From: Turnera subulata
Taxonomy: Eukaryota; Streptophyta; Magnoliopsida; Malpighiales; Passifloraceae
Direction of reading: 5' to 3'
Assembly (NCBI GenBank): GCA_028386065.3
Contig: JAKUCV010003661.1
Coordinates: 16,048-80,047 of the forward strand
Length of the DNA: 64,000 nt
Shown: piece after piece, positions 24,351 to 37,920 of the stretch
How the letters are laid out: each line of letters opens with the position of its first letter
Numbering within the stretch: position 1 is the first letter of the stretch
Notes under the pieces: generated by a model
What the model was told of the DNA's origin: nothing
The model's database searches: none
Seen by the model: only the letters and a program-made list of their open reading frames with translations
Made by a program: the position numbers and the translations under genes

Positions 24351-24647
24351 TGTAACAGCCCGGGTAAAAATTTGGTATTTTTACCGGAACTGTAAAAGTC
24401 TTTTTACAGTGATTTACCGAAAGAATTAATCTTGGGTAATTAATTCAAGATAAATTGGGCATCGTTTTTCGAAACCGAAGTTTTTCCCGCGCTCGGGATT
24501 TTTCCGTGAATTTTTCGGACCTAAGTTGGTATTTTTTTCGGGTCCCGGAATCCTCAGAAAATCACACCGGAAAATAACTAAGGGGGTATGCAATTATTTT
24601 TTGGTCCGGTTTGGACACGCCTGCATTATTGTGGCAATAATGCAGGC
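24351..24647 (+). mobile_element. start of D's 5' LTR
   Basis: It begins TGTAACAGCCCGGGTAAAAA and matches 52126-52422 throughout. It stops just after the 3' arm of the hairpin CTGCATTATT/AATAATGCAG, where the minus-strand LTR of array C begins at 24648. Confidence 0.85.
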
Positions 24648-25283
24648 TGAAACGCCCCGACCCATATTTACCATACATAGTAAACACGTGTCGGAACTGT
24701 AACGACCCAACCAAACAAAACCCAGCATACAGTGTATACAACAGAAAACCAGCTCAACAGCAAATAACATAAGTACGTCTGGCCCAACAGCCCAACATCA
24801 TAAACAAGTCACCCGAACCCCGGGAACATCAACAATAACACAACCAGCCCAATGGCCCAACAATAGCAATAGACAACACAGCGGAAGACTTAATAACTCA
24901 CAAAGACACTGTATGCGACACATCATGCAACTTATGGATCCGAGTCCTGTCCAAGGGATAACGCCGCAGCCTGTCTGGAATGCATCATACCTGAACCACA
25001 AATAACTCAACTTACGGGATGAAAGCCCGCAGGTGAGGGGTGAGTCCGAAGTGCCCACCAACTATGGATAGACAATCAATATGCAACACTATAAATTACT
25101 CAAGGTCGAAAACAGGCATGACAGTCAAAATGTACCAAACCAAAAGACTCGACTCAAAACTGGTCCAAGACCAAAAAGACTTAAAAAAAAATCCAATTTC
25201 CAATTTTTTCTTTCCGGGCCCCGTCACGGATAAGCTAGGGGTCAGACCTGGTTCTCAACATATTTCGAGTGCCAGATCAAATC

Positions 25284-25685
25284 CAAGAGAGCCCAGGGAT
25301 CGACATTCCAAAATAGTAACCCAGGGATAGACATCCCAAGCATAGACATGCTTATCACAAGTAACCCAGATCATGGCCACCATAAAACAGTCTTAAACCA
25401 TCGAGTCGTACCACTACTTACCACGTGACAATTATATCATCAATATCCAAATCTCAGGGATCAACATCCCCAACCAAAACACCGGGATAGACATCCCAAT
25501 CCAAAACCGAGGATCGACATCCTTATCACATTTTATTATTTAATCCAGTATTCTTTATACAAAAAAGACACCGGGATAATCATCCAAAAACTCAATGCAC
25601 GGGGATAAACATTCCGAAACCAAATCATGGGGATAAACATCCCAAAATCAATCAAGGCACTAGGATAAACATCCCGAATCAAACC
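25284..25685 (-). repeat. palindrome array, LTR1 of array C
   Basis: At least ten units with four-base spacers occur. Arms differ between units yet remain self-complementary, for example AGGAT-CGAC-ATCCT (25510-25523) and AAGCAT-AGAC-ATGCTT (25338-25353). Confidence 0.85.
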
Positions 25686-26212
25686 ACAGCAAATGCAACA
25701 CTTAACAGTGCAACAATCATCAAACACAACAACCGAGTAATATAGGCACATATCGAAAGAAATCCATCCTCACCTTAGCCGATTACTCAACTCTGAAGAC
25801 AATGACCGGTCCCAAGCCGGCTCTTCGGAAAACTGCCCGATATCATAACCTATAGAACAAAACAACATGCTCACATAAATGGACATAATCGGTATGCTAT
25901 GATGCCATAATCTGTAAACATGTCCGGTTAAACGTCATCATCCTTATAAAATTATCTTTTACCATAATTAAACCTTTTTCCGAAAATATATCGTATGCAT
26001 ATAAGGTTACAAAAATATATTTTCAAAGCTATTAAATCAAAATACTTCATAAAATAATATACTTTTTCCAAAATAATAAACAACATAATTTTTCTGGAAA
26101 TTATATCATATATATGTATTTTTCCCAAAATTATTTCCATAAAATATATTACTTGCCAAAGTATAACTACCAAATATTATTATCTTTAGAAAATTATATT
26201 TTTAGAAAAATT

Positions 26213-28889
26213 TGAAACGCCCCGACCCGTATTTACCATACACAGTAAACACGTGCCGAAACTATTCTTAATGATAGGGATTACAATACAACTCACAAAT
26301 ATTTTACAGCAGTAATCCTTATAATGCAATTGTCACCCACACTTGGGGACCAATATTCAGCGGTGCACAATTCACATTATATAACAGCAACAGAGAAAAG
26401 AGCAAGCAACCACAGCAGTGGAATTATAACACAGTAACATATACAACAGAACAGCAGCGGAAGACTCTATGCACATGCAGCGGGGTATACATCCGGAGTC
26501 AGGTGGAGAAGAAAGCAGCAGCCATCGAACGCCGTACCTGAACTACGAAGCAACTAAACCTACGGGATGAAACCCCACAGGCGAGGGGTGAGTCCGAAGT
26601 GCTCACCGATGAAGGAAAAACAGAGATATATAATCAACCATAATGCTTTCGAAGTAAACACGGACAATCACAACACAAAGATACAACTAACTACAACTGA
26701 GCCAAGACCAAAATAATGCTTATTATTATTATTACCAATTTTATCTTCCGGGCCCCATCACTGGACAAGTTAGGGTCGTACCTGGTTATCAACTAATTCC
26801 GGATGACAGGCCAAAACACAACCCGGGATCAACATCCCCAACAACAACCAATCTGGGATCAACATCCCAATATCAACAAATCCGGGATCAACATCCCAAT
26901 ATCAACAAATCCGGGATCAACATCCCAATAACAACCAACCAAACCGGCCATGACACCACAGAACTAGCCTCTAACCATCTAGTCGTACCACTACTTTCCA
27001 CGTGACAATTATATCATCATCTCAAATTCAGTCCAGTTCCATTACTCTTTCATCAATTATCCAATTTCCTATTATCTCAGATTAATCTACAGACTCAATC
27101 TCTTATCACAATCTCTTATCACTAACTGTACAAAATTATCAGTTCAACATTATATCCAACTCAATATACACAAGTCTAACACAATCCAACAACAGCATCA
27201 ACAATTCCACAACAATCAAGTAACAGACAATAATCATATCAGCAGTTCAATCAAACAACAAGAATACACACACAGCATTACGGGCACATATCAAGGGTTA
27301 TCCATCCTCACCTTAGCCGATTATCAAGTTTGGAAATGCCCCACAGACTCCAAGCCCGGTTCCACAGGTATCTGCTCGTTTTCAACTCCTATATCAAACA
27401 AATAATATGCACACATAAGTGATATGCAATGTCATGCTACTACTGTATAACGAAAAAAATAAATACTGACTCGTCTCGGTTACTCCCCCGAGTTAATTCT
27501 CCGTTATCATCATCATTCACCATTTATTTCCAGTGTCAAAAACGTACTTATATTTATACCCGGATATTGTTCCGGTATTTTATTACCTTGATAATACCCT
27601 TTCCAAAAATTATTTCTTCAAAATAATTATTATTTACCATATATACTTTTCCCAAAATCATATTTCCAATATTATTTTTCCAAAATTATTCCATAAGTAG
27701 GCCTCATTATTATTTCCCATTTTATTCCCCAAAATTATTTCTATTAAATTCTTTTTTTTCCAGATTATTTTTCTTTCTCTTCTTTTTTTTTTCTTTTAAT
27801 TTCGGACTGGGCTGGACTATGTAACCCATGACCAAGCCCAAGAGCAAGGCCCAAGCCATGGCTACAAGCCCAACCTCACGGCCCAAGCCCAACCCCAACC
27901 CATATGCGACCCAACCACGGAATGGGTCAGCCCGACCCACATCGTGACCCATCCGTGTCGACACCACAATGGTTGCTCACCTTGCAGTCAATGTAACGGT
28001 GGCGCGCGACAAGCGAGGTGCAGATCGAGCGAGACAACGGTGACACGAGACGGCTGCGAGGGAAAGATGGCGTCGTCGGCGTCTGCAGGTGGCATCTCGA
28101 GAAGGCTCGCGGCACGTCTGCCGGTGGTGGTTCATGGCCTCTCTGTCGTGCGTAAGGAGAACGGCGACGACCACTTCTCGTCCTGCAACGGCGGCGACTA
28201 GAGGAAGGGAAAGGAGAAGCAGGTGGCAATGGCGACGAGGTGGTCTCGGGTGCATGTGATGTGGGTGGCTCGGCCGGCATGTGGTGGTTGGTCACGGTGG
28301 AGGAGAAAAAGAAAAGGAAAAGGAAGGAGAGAAGGGTGATGTGGCAGATTGTGTGTGGTTGTTTTTTTTCCTGGTTTGGTTTAGAGAAGAAGGAGGGTAT
28401 GGGTTGGGCAGTGGTTTTGCAGAGAAAAACTGCAGAGGGAAGAAGAGGTGCAGGTGATGGCGTGCACTGAAAAGCAGAGTGACACAGGTTTTAGGCATGC
28501 AAGACATAGGCAAAGCACTGGTGTTTCACGGGTTAGACAATCCATTCACATGCTTCACAGTGAATGGCGGCTGCAGCCTCCACACTGTGCAGCATGTGAG
28601 GCGGGTTCTGTCCGAACCAGAAAATAACTAATGTACCCCCCTTGACTTTATTTCCGGCCTGATAATTCGGGGTTAATCCCGACTTTTTGAAGATTCCTAG
28701 ACCCGAGAAATTCCAACTTGGTCCGAAAAATCCGCAGAAAAATCCCGAGCGTGGGACAGGGCTCGGTTTCGGAATCCGATACACGAATTACCATAAATTA
28801 ATTACCCAAGATTAATTTTAATGGTAAATTACGGTAAAATAAATTATTATGGTACCGGTAAAAACGTAGAAATTACCCGGGCTGTTACA
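26213..28889 (-). mobile_element. 3' LTR of element B
   Basis: It aligns over its full length with 33655-36332 at high identity by eye. On the minus strand the purine tract TTTTTAAGGTGGGTAGGC (about 28890-28907) precedes it. It includes a GC-rich block (about 27940-28260) and a cluster of TGGGCY motifs (about 27815-27905). Frames inside it are not conserved as genes. Confidence 0.94.
26824..26930 (-). repeat. palindrome array, 3' LTR of element B
   Basis: Four units of GGGAT-CAAC-ATCCC are spaced by about 28 bp. Confidence 0.85.
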
Positions 28890-28925
28890 GCCTACCCACC
28901 TTAAAAAGAATTTTGTCCCCGAAAT

Positions 28926-31900
28926 TCACTCCGGTGCTATAAACAGGTGCGGATACTGAGAGCGCATGTGCTCCTCAACTTCCCATATAGACTCGTTCGC
29001 AGAGTGCTTGCTCCACTTGACCTTTACCATTGGTATGACTCGGTTCCTCAACTGTCTGACCTCTCGGGCAAGGATCTGCTCCGGCAATTCTGTATACGTA
29101 AGATCCTCTGCGACCACAACATCTGCTGTAGTAACCACATGACTCGGATCAGATCTGTACCTTCTCAACATGGAAACATGAAACACATCATGAATCCGGG
29201 ACAACTCCTCTGGTAAGGATAGTCTGTACGCCAAGGGTCCAACCCTTGCCACAATCTCATATGGTCCGATGTACCTGGGACTCAGTGTCCCTCTTTTCCC
29301 GAATCTGATAACACCCTTCCAAAGTGCAACTCGGAGGAAAACTCTTTCTCCCACTTGGTACTCCATCTCTCGGCGATGCTTATCCGCATAACTCTTCTGT
29401 CGGTCCTGTGCTGCTCTCATACTCTGCTTAACTACCTGAATCTTGTCAATTGTCTGCTTAACTAAATCTGGACCCACAATCAGACGGAGACCTTCTTCAT
29501 CCCAACATACTAGACTTCGGCATTTCCGTCCGTAAAGAGCTTCAAACGGTGGCATGCCGATGCTGGAATGAAAACTGTTGTTGTAGGCGAACTCCGCTAA
29601 GGACAAATACTGATCCCAACTCCCACTGAAATTAAGAGCACAAGCCCTTAACATGTCCTCCAGTGTCTGAATAGTCCTCTCTGACTGTCCGTCAGTCTGA
29701 GGATGAAATGCAGTACTGAAACTCAGCTTCGTCCCCAAAGCTGCTTGCAAACTCTTCCAGAACCGCGATGTGAATCTCGGATCTCTGTCTGAGACTATGG
29801 ACTTAGGAATCCCATGAAGTCTCTCAATCTCTGTAACATATTGTTTCGCCAACTTATCCAAAGTATCTGTCTGTCGAATGGGGAGGAAATGAGCTGTTTT
29901 TGTAAGTCGATCAACGATGACCCAGATGGCATCATGCTGTCTCTGGGTCAACGGTAATCCAACCACAAAATCCATAGTGATCATCTCCCACTTCCACTCT
30001 GGCACTGGCAGAGATCTCATCTTCCCTGCTGAAGCCTAATGCTCGGCTTTCACTTACTGACAAGTGATACATCTAGCCACATACTCAGCTACATCTTTCT
30101 TCATACGTGGCCACCAGAAATGACTCCTCAAATTCTGGTACATCTCGGTGCTCCTAGGGTGCATAGCATACGGCGTCATATGTCCTTCTTCCAAAATTTG
30201 GCTGCGTAGATCACCAACACTAGGTACACATAAACGTTTCCCCAGCATCAATGCACTATCCTCAGCTATGCGAAACTTGTCTTCTTTCCCACTACGGACT
30301 GCTTCCTTCAGCTTGATCAAGTCGGGATCTCCATCTTGTAGTTCCACAATCCAGCCTCTCAGGTTAGACTTGACTTCAATATGGGTCAGCAAAGCTCCTG
30401 TCTCATCAACTGATAAATCAACTCCCATCTTCCTTAACTCGATGAGTGAGGACATCGAGTAGGTTGTGGAAGCATCTTTTGGCTGTCTCCGGCTCAAAGC
30501 ATCTGCTACCACATTAGCTTTTCCTGGGTGATACTCAATCGTACAATCATAATCATTCAGCAACTCAACCCAACGTCTTTGTCATAGGTTAAGTTCCTTT
30601 TGAGTCATGATGTACTTGAGACTCTTATGAACTGTGAAGATCCTGCATCTCTCTCCAAACAGATAATGACACCAAATCTTCAAAGCAAGGATCACTGCGG
30701 CCATCTCCAGATCATGTGTCAGGTAGTTCTTCTCATGTGGCCTCAATTGTCTCGAAGCATAGGCAATCACTCGGCCCTCTTGCATCAGAACTACTCCCTA
30801 ACCAAGACCTGAAGCATCACAAAACAACACGTACTCCACTCCTGGTTTAGGTACTGTCAAGACTGGTGCTGATGTCAACTTCTTCTTCAGTTTATCAAAA
30901 CTCTTCTAGCAGGCATCACTCCATATAAAGGCTTGATCTTTCCTCAATAGCTTGGTCATAGGACTGGCTATCAAGGAAAAACCCTCGATGAATCTCCGGT
31001 AATATCCTGCAAGGCCAAGAAAACTTCTGACTTCGGGTACTGTCTTGGGCGGCTCCCACTCTAGAACAGCTTTCACTTTGGCAGGGTCAACCTTAATCCT
31101 ATCACCGGATACAACATGTCCTAGGAATGCAACTTCCTCAAGCCAGAACTCACACTTGCTAAACTTGGCATACAACTCTTTCTCTCGCAGCCTCTGTAGT
31201 ACTACCCTTAGGTGCTCCTCATGTTCTTCCCTGCTCTTGGAGTATATCAAAATGTCGTCGATGAAGACTACCACGAACTTGTCCAGGAACTCGTTCAATA
31301 CCAAGTGCATCAAATACATGAAAACTGCAGGTACATTGGTCAAGCCGAAAGGAACCACTGTGAACTCAAAATGTCCATACCTAGTATGGAAGGCCGTCTT
31401 CGGTATGTCCTTCTCTGCAATCTTGACCTGATGGTAGCCAGATTGAAGATCTATCTTGGAAAATACAGTAGCTCCCTGTAGCTGATCAAAGAGGTCATCA
31501 ATCCTGGGAAGCGGGTACTTATTCTTCACTGTCACTTTGTTCAGCTGTCGGTAGTCCACACACATCCGTAAACTGCCATCTTTCTTCTTCACGAAGAGGA
31601 CTGGTGATCCCCAATGTGATGTACTAGGTCGAATGAAACCCTTCTCGAGCAGCTCATCCAACTACTTCTTCAACTCTTGGAGTTCTGTCGGTGCCATCGA
31701 GATAAGTGTCACTCCTAGCATCAATTCGTTGGTGTATTCAACCTCCCTGTCAGGTGGCAACCCTGGCAGATCCTCCGAAAATACATCTAGAAACTCTCTC
31801 ATAACTGTGATGTCCCCCAAAACTAGAGTCTGAACTTCTTCACCCTTGACATGGGTCAACAAAGCTTCTGGGCTCAAAGGCTTCATCCCAATATCCTGAT

Positions 31901-32003
31901 TAGCAGAGATACTACATGTAGTAGCAGCCCTCCCAATACCTGTCAGCAAAACCTTATGTCCACCATCGGAAGTCAACAGTACTTCCTTGGTTCGACAGTT
32001 CAC
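28926..32003 (-). pseudogene. element B pol: reverse transcriptase, RNase H, integrase, chromodomain
   Basis: One reading frame is interrupted by several stop codons. The reverse transcriptase (31661-30906) contains [32 protein letters not shown] and the catalytic [10 protein letters not shown]. RNase H follows (about 30890-30560). The integrase zinc region includes [15 protein letters not shown] and CITC (about 30170-30060). A 364-codon frame (30020-28926) then carries the integrase core (MDFVVGLP, DRDPRFTSRFW, FHPQTDGQSERT) and ends in a chromodomain (VKVKWSKHSANESIWEVEEH). Stops lie between the linker and reverse transcriptase, after the reverse transcriptase, in RNase H and before the integrase core. 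The chromodomain places the element among chromoviruses. It is thought to steer integration to particular chromatin. Confidence 0.93.
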
Positions 32004-32539
32004 CTAGCACTGTACCTGGACAACCAATCCATCCCCAAGATGATATCGAAACCTCCCATGTTCATCACAATCAACCGTGCAAGAAAAACCTCGCTATCGT
32101 ATGAAAGCGAAACACCTCTGCACACATGGGTTAACCTGACCACTATACCCGCAGGTAATCTAACCCTCATCAAATGAGTTAAACTCTCTCTCGTACAGCT
32201 ATGTAGTATTACAAAGCTTTGCGCAATAAACGAATGCGTAGCACCAGGATCAATCAAAGTATAAGCAGTACTACCAAAGACTGTAAAAGTACCTGCTATA
32301 ACATCGGCATTCTCCGGATCCTCATCTGCGGTGATCACAAATGCTCTCAGCACTGCTACACTCTGATTCATGGCTGACTGGGTCCTAGCAGGAACAGCTC
32401 CACGTCCTCGGCCTCGGCCAACTCCAAAACCACTAGGTACACTGGCAACTGAAGCTTGCATTGTCTGAACAGGTGCCGAACCTCCAGATCTTCCCAACTT
32501 GGGGTAGTGCCCAACTTCGTTACACTCATAACACCTCAC
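32000..32539 (-). pseudogene. element B zinc knuckle remnant and protease, frame-shifted
   Basis: It starts with [10 protein letters not shown]. Compared with element E, a 12-bp deletion has removed the last cysteine of the CCHC zinc knuckle. The aspartic protease follows, with [12 protein letters not shown] as active site and [11 protein letters not shown] downstream. DPG replaces the more common D(S/T)G in both B and E, so this is a family trait and not decay. A two-base deletion near 32550 and a one-base deletion near 32005 put this part in another frame than gag and the rest of pol. Confidence 0.85.
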
Positions 32540-33527
32540 CTGAGTCTAAGGAGGTCTCGGGAGCATTCCAAGATGAAATCCCTCCAGACTGAGTCCAAGA
32601 ACTGCCTCGGTTGTTGTAATTGTTGTTCCATCCACGTCCCTGACTAGCTGGCATGAACCGGCTCTGTCCATATCCTGATCGGTTTGCTGGTGTCTGGAAC
32701 CTCTTGTTCTGTCCCCCAGAACTCTGTGCAGCATGTCTCTTGCAGATCTCCTGTTGCTCTCTCTCATTACCCAGCCAAATAATCTCAGCTCTCAGGGCAT
32801 CTGTCAGCATATCCTGGTAAGTCTCATAGACCTTGCACCCCATAACTGTCTGGATACCTGATCGAAGACCATCCCAGAAATGTTTACATCTGGCCTCCAG
32901 AGTAGCTACAAACTCGCTGGCATAGATGGATAAGCGGTTGAACTTGATCTTATAATCATTGACCGTCTGATCCGGTCCCTGTTGTAGTCCCAAAAACTCT
33001 CGTCTCAACTGGTCCTGGTATGCCTCAAAAACAAACTTCCTTCGGAACATCTCCATGAACTGGTTCCACGGTATAGTGATAGGTGATGGCATGTCCCAGG
33101 TGGTAGACTCCCACCAATCAAAGGCATCTCCTCGGAATATGGCAGCGGCATATCTGGCCCACTTGTCATTCCTACATGTTAGCTTCAGCATAACCCTATT
33201 CATCTGTCTAAGCCACTGGTCAGCCTCCTGTGGTGTAGTGACACCGGTGAAGATCTCTGCCCCAAACTTCTCCAGCTTCATATACACTGGACCCTCAACT
33301 GGTCCCTGGTTTTCCTGTTCCCGGGCTCCCATAGCATCGATACGTGCATCCCTGGCTTCTTGCCTCCGCAAAATCTGAGTTACCACATTTAACATCTGCG
33401 TAGGGTCTCCTAACGGAATATTCGGAAGGTGTTCCGGACCTCCCGCAACTTGCTGCGGTTGATCCACCGATACCTGATCGTCATCTAGGTGACCTCCAGC
33501 ATGCTGATTCCCTCCAACCGGATCCAT
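32526..33527 (-). pseudogene. element B gag
   Basis: The ATG at 33527 begins MDPVGGNQHAGGHLDDD. The retrotransposon gag domain lies in the middle (WARYAAAIFRGDAFDWWE, REFLGLQQGPDQTVNDYKIKF), followed by an Arg/Gly/Asn-rich tail ([11 protein letters not shown]) before the zinc knuckle. The 333-codon frame runs out of phase near its end because of a small deletion. Element E shows the original continuous gag-pol frame. Gag would form the virus-like particle that packages element RNA, probably including RNA of non-autonomous relatives. Confidence 0.9.
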
Positions 33528-33639
33528 TCGTACCTATATGAGAATGTATATATATGCATTTCATAACATATCGTGACAAATCTTATGCACAAACAAACAA
33601 TCATGCAATCACAGTTACGTCCCTAATGACCTATTGCCT

Positions 33640-33651
33640 GCTCCGCTACCA
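33640..33651 (-). promoter_or_regulatory. primer-binding site of element B
   Basis: TGGTAGCGGAGC on the minus strand, three bases after the end of the 5' LTR. It is identical to the site of the LARD-like element and of D. Confidence 0.75.
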
Positions 33652-33654
33652 AAA

Positions 33655-36332
33655 TGAAATGCCCCGACCCGTATTTACCATACACAGTAAACACGTGCCA
33701 AAACTATTCTTAATGATAGGGATTACAATACAAATCATAAATATTTTACAGCAGCAATCCTTATAATGCAATTGTCACCCACACTCGGGGACCAATATTC
33801 AGCGGTGCACAGTTCACATTATATATAACAGCAACAGAGAAAAGAGCAAGCAACCACAACAGCGGAATCATAACACAGCAACATATACAACAGAGCAGCA
33901 GAGGAAGACTCTATGCACATGCAGCGGGGTATGGATCCGGAGTCAGGTGGAGAAGAAAACAGCAGCCATCGAACGCCGTACCCGAACTACGAAGCAACTA
34001 AACCTACGGGATGAAACCCTGCAGGCGAGGGGTGAGTCCGAAGTGCTCACCGACGAAGGATAAACAGAGATATATAATCAACCATAATGCTTTCGAAATA
34101 AACACGGACAATCACAACACAAAGATACAACTAACTACAACTGAGCCAAGACCAAAAAAAATGCTTATTATTATTATTACCAATTTTATCTTCCGGGCCC
34201 CATCACTAGACAAGCTAGGGTCGTACCTGGTTATCAACCAATTCCAGATGCCAGGCTAAAACACAACCCGGGATCAACATCCCCAACAACAACCAATCCG
34301 GGATCAACATCCCAATATCAACAAATCCGGGATCAACATCCCAATATCAACAAATCCGGGATCAACATCCCAATAACAACCAACCAAACCGGCCATGACA
34401 CCACAGAAATAGCCTCTAACCATCTAGTCGTACCACTACTTTCCACGTGACAATTATATCATCATCTCAAATTCAGTCCAGTTCCATTACTCTTTCATCA
34501 ATTATCCAATTTCCTATTATCTCAGATTAATCTACAGACTCAATCTCTTATCACAATCTCTTATCACTAACTGTACAAAATTATCAGTTCAACATTATAT
34601 CCAACTCAATATACACAAGTCTAACACAATCCAACAACAACATCAACAATTCCACAACAATCAAGTAACAGACAATAATCATATCAGCAGTTCAATCAAA
34701 CAACAAGAATACACACACAGCATTACGGGCACATATCAAGGGTTATCCATCCTCACCTTAGCCGATTATCAAGTTTGGAAATGCCCCACAGACTCCAAGT
34801 CCGGTTCCATAGGTATCTGCTCGTTTTCAACTCCTATATCAAACAAATAATATGCACACATAAGTGATATGCAATGTCATGCTACTACTGTATAACGAAA
34901 AAAATAAATACTGACTCGTCTCGGTTACTCCCCCGAGTTAATTCTCCATTATCATCATCATTCACCATTTATTTCCAGTGTCAAAAACGTACTTATACTT
35001 ATACCCGGATATTGTTCCGGTATTTTATTACCTTGATAATACCCTTTCCAAAAATTATTTCTTCAAAATAATTATTATTTACCATATATACTTTTCCCAA
35101 AATCATATTTCCAATATTATTTTCCCAAAATTATTCCATAAGTAGGCCTCAATATTATTTCCCATTTTATTCCCCAAAATTATTTCCATTAAATTCTTTT
35201 TTTCCAGATTATTTTTCTTTCTCTTTTTTTTTAAAAAAATTTCGGACTGGGCTGGACTATGTAACCCATGACCAAGCCCAAGAGCAAGGCCCAGGCCATG
35301 GCTACAAGCCCAACCTCACGGCCCAAGCCCAGCCCCAACCCATATGTGACCCAACCGCGGAATGGGTCAGCCCGACCCACATCGTGACCCATCCGGGTCG
35401 ACACCACAACGGCTGCTCACCTTGCAGTCAATGTAGCGGGCAGCGCGCGGCGAGCGAGGTGCAGATCGAGCGAGACAACGGTGACGCGAGACGGCTGCGA
35501 GGGAAAGATGGCGTCGTCGGCGTCTGCAGGTGGCGTCTCGAGAAGGCTCGCGGCGCGCATCTGCCGGTGGTGGTTCGTGGCCTCTCTGTCGTGCGTGAGG
35601 AGAACGGCGACGACCACTTCTCGTCCTGCAATGGCAGCGACTAGAGGAAGGGAAAGGAGAAGCAGGTGGCGATGGCGACGAGGTGGTCTCGGGTGTAGGT
35701 GATGTGGGTGGCTCGGCCGGCGTGTGGTGGTTGGTCACGGTGGAGGAGAAAAAGAAAAGGAAAAGGAAGGAGAGAAGGGTGACGTGGCAGATTGTGTGTG
35801 GTTGTTTTTTTTCCTGGTTTGGTTTTGAGAAGAAGGAGGGTATGGGTTGGGCAGTGGTTTTGTGGAGAAAAACTATAGAGGGAAGAAGAGGTGCAGGTGA
35901 TGGCGTGCACTGAAAAGCAGAGTGACACAGGTTTTAGGCATGCAAGACACAGGCAAAGCACTGGTGTTTCACGGGTTAGACAATCCATTCACATGCTTCA
36001 CAGTGAATGGCGGCTGCAACCTCCACACTGTGCAGCATGTGAGGCAGGTTCTGTCCGGACCAGAAAATAACTAATGTACCCCCTTGACTTTATTTCCGGC
36101 CCGATAATACGGGGTTAATCCCGACTTTTCTGAAGATTCCTGGACCCGAGAAATTCCAACTTGGTCCGAAAAATCCGCAGAAAAATCCCGAGCGTGGGAC
36201 AGGGCTCGGTTTCGGAATCCGATACACGAATTACCATAAATTAATTACCCAAGATTAATTTTAATGGTAAATTAGGGTAAAATAAATTATTATGGTACCG
36301 GTAAAAATGTAGAAATTACCCGGGCTATTACA
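33655..36332 (-). mobile_element. 5' LTR of element B
   Basis: It pairs with 26213-28889. Its outer end is followed by AAATT (36333-36337), the second copy of the target duplication. Frames within it, such as 35367-35738, come from the GC-rich block. Confidence 0.94.
34264..34375 (-). repeat. palindrome array, 5' LTR of element B
   Basis: Four units of GGGATCAACATCCC occur, matching the array in the other LTR. Confidence 0.85.
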
Positions 36333-36534
36333 AAATTAATCATACAAAATTATTTTCTGAAAATAAATATGAATTAAAAAATATACCTATATATATTTTC
36401 CAAAGGCAAAATACTTTTCCAAACAATTGTATATCAAAGTAATTATATATTTTCAAACTATTATTTTTTTGTATACCATAAATACATATTTCCAAAAGGT
36501 ACCAGTTACCATAATTTTCCAGGGAAAATAGCAT

Positions 36535-36627
36535 ATGTATAAAATTTTCCAGAAAGTATTTTCATGGTTTACATTTTTTTCCAGATAATATTAGTTTTTC
36601 CAAAAAATAACTTAATTATTTATCAAA

Positions 36628-36661
<34 letters not shown>

Positions 36662-37116
36662 CTCAATATACCAGAATTAAACTGACCATAATATTCGCAA
36701 AGTAAATATATATATTTCTTTTCAAAATTAAATACCAGAAAATTAATAAATATATATATATTTGTTTTTTTTAAATAAAACCGGACTGGGCCATGAATAG
36801 TGCAGCCCAGACCAAGGTAGCAGGCCCGAAGCACAGGCCCACTCCCTAGGCTTGACCCGACACCAACCACAGCCCAACCCAGGGAAAATAGCATATGTAT
36901 AAAATAGCATATGTATAAAATTTTCCAGGGAAAATAGCATATGTATAAAATTTTCCAGAAAGTATTTTCATGGTTTACAATTTTTTTTCCAAATAATATT
37001 AGTTTTTCCAAAACATAACTTAATTATTTATCAAAGTATATATATATATATTTTTCTCAATATACCAGAATTAAGTAAATATATATTTTTTTTCAAAATT
37101 AAATACCAAAAAATTA

Positions 37117-37152
<36 letters not shown>

Positions 37153-37275
37153 TTTTTTTTTAATAAAATCGGATTGGGCCATGAATAGTGCAGCCCAGAC
37201 CAAGGTAGCAGGCCCGAAGCACAGGCCCACTCCCTAGGCTTGACCCGACACCAACCATAGCCCAACCCAAGTAGA
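36535..37275. repeat. tandem duplication of about 0.4 kb inside LTR1 of array C
   Basis: The stretch from TTTTCCAGAAAGTATTTTCA (36545) through the GGCCATGAATAGTG motif and beyond recurs at 36951-37275. Extra copies of AAAATAGCATATGTATAAAA lie at the junction. LTR2 has a single copy. TA repeats occur at about 36630-36658 and 37120-37146. Confidence 0.8.
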
Positions 37276-37664
37276 CGCGACCTGCCCGCAAGCGTTCGGG
37301 TCGAACGGGGTCGCGGGTCTGCTCACCTTGGGTTGCAGCGGCTGGCGACGACGGCGAGGGCGCGAGGAAGGAAAGCGAGCGCAGCAACGGCATCGGGCGG
37401 CTTGGAGCGGCGCGAGGGCGGCGGAAAAGAGGCGCGGCATGGTCGGAAGGAGGCGGTTGGCACGGGGAAGACAGATCCGCCGGGTTCTAACGACGGGTCA
37501 ACGCCTTCCACAGGCGCGTCAGGCGGCTGCAACAGGCCGAGGCAGCGCCGTTGAGGTCGCGACGGCGCGGCGATCCTGATGGTGTCGGTGGTGCAGCGAA
37601 CGGCGGCAGGGAACTCCAACTCGTGAACAGCAGCAGGGGAGGATCCGGGGTGACGACACTGTTC

Positions 37665-37920
37665 ATCCTTTTTTTATTTTATTTTATTTTTTTTCCTTTC
37701 TATTTTTCTTCTTTTTTTTATTTCTTGTATTTTATTTATTTTTTTCCTTCTTTTTTTTCCTTTTTCCTCTCATTTTCTTTTCTTCCTCTCTATTTTTTCC
37801 CCGATTTTTCTTCTTTTTTTCCTTTTTTTCTCTTTTTTTTTCTTTTCTCTCTTTTTTTTCCTCTTTTTTTTTTTCTTCTTCCTTCCTTCTTCCTCCCCTT
37901 CTTCTGCCTGATTTCCTTTT
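37665..37920. repeat. pyrimidine-rich tract in LTR1 of array C
   Basis: About 250 bp of almost pure C/T on the plus strand, purine-rich on the sense strand of the LTR. The overlapping frames 37551-37922 and 37770-38015 are low complexity. Confidence 0.85.

Larger units (their letters stand above)
26213..36332 (-). mobile_element. element B: Tekay/Del-like chromovirus, full length but inactivated
   Basis: LTRs at 26213-28889 (3', 2677 bp) and 33655-36332 (5', 2678 bp) start TGTAA and end in TTTCA on the minus strand. The target duplication AAATT lies at 26208-26212 and 36333-36337. The internal region (28890-33654) encodes gag, protease, reverse transcriptase, RNase H, integrase and a C-terminal chromodomain, in the order typical of chromoviruses. 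Stops and small deletions break the single long frame. B was inserted into LTR1 of array C, so it is younger than that array. Confidence 0.95.

Noticed and set aside
25284..25685. A CRISPR-like array
   Set aside because: The units are palindromes of 13-18 bp with variable arms and irregular spacing inside plant LTRs. There are no conserved long repeats or cas genes.
30148..32177. Plus-strand frames over the pol region of element B, also 56586-58744 over E
   Set aside because: They are shadows of the minus-strand gag-pol. The domains are read clearly on the other strand.
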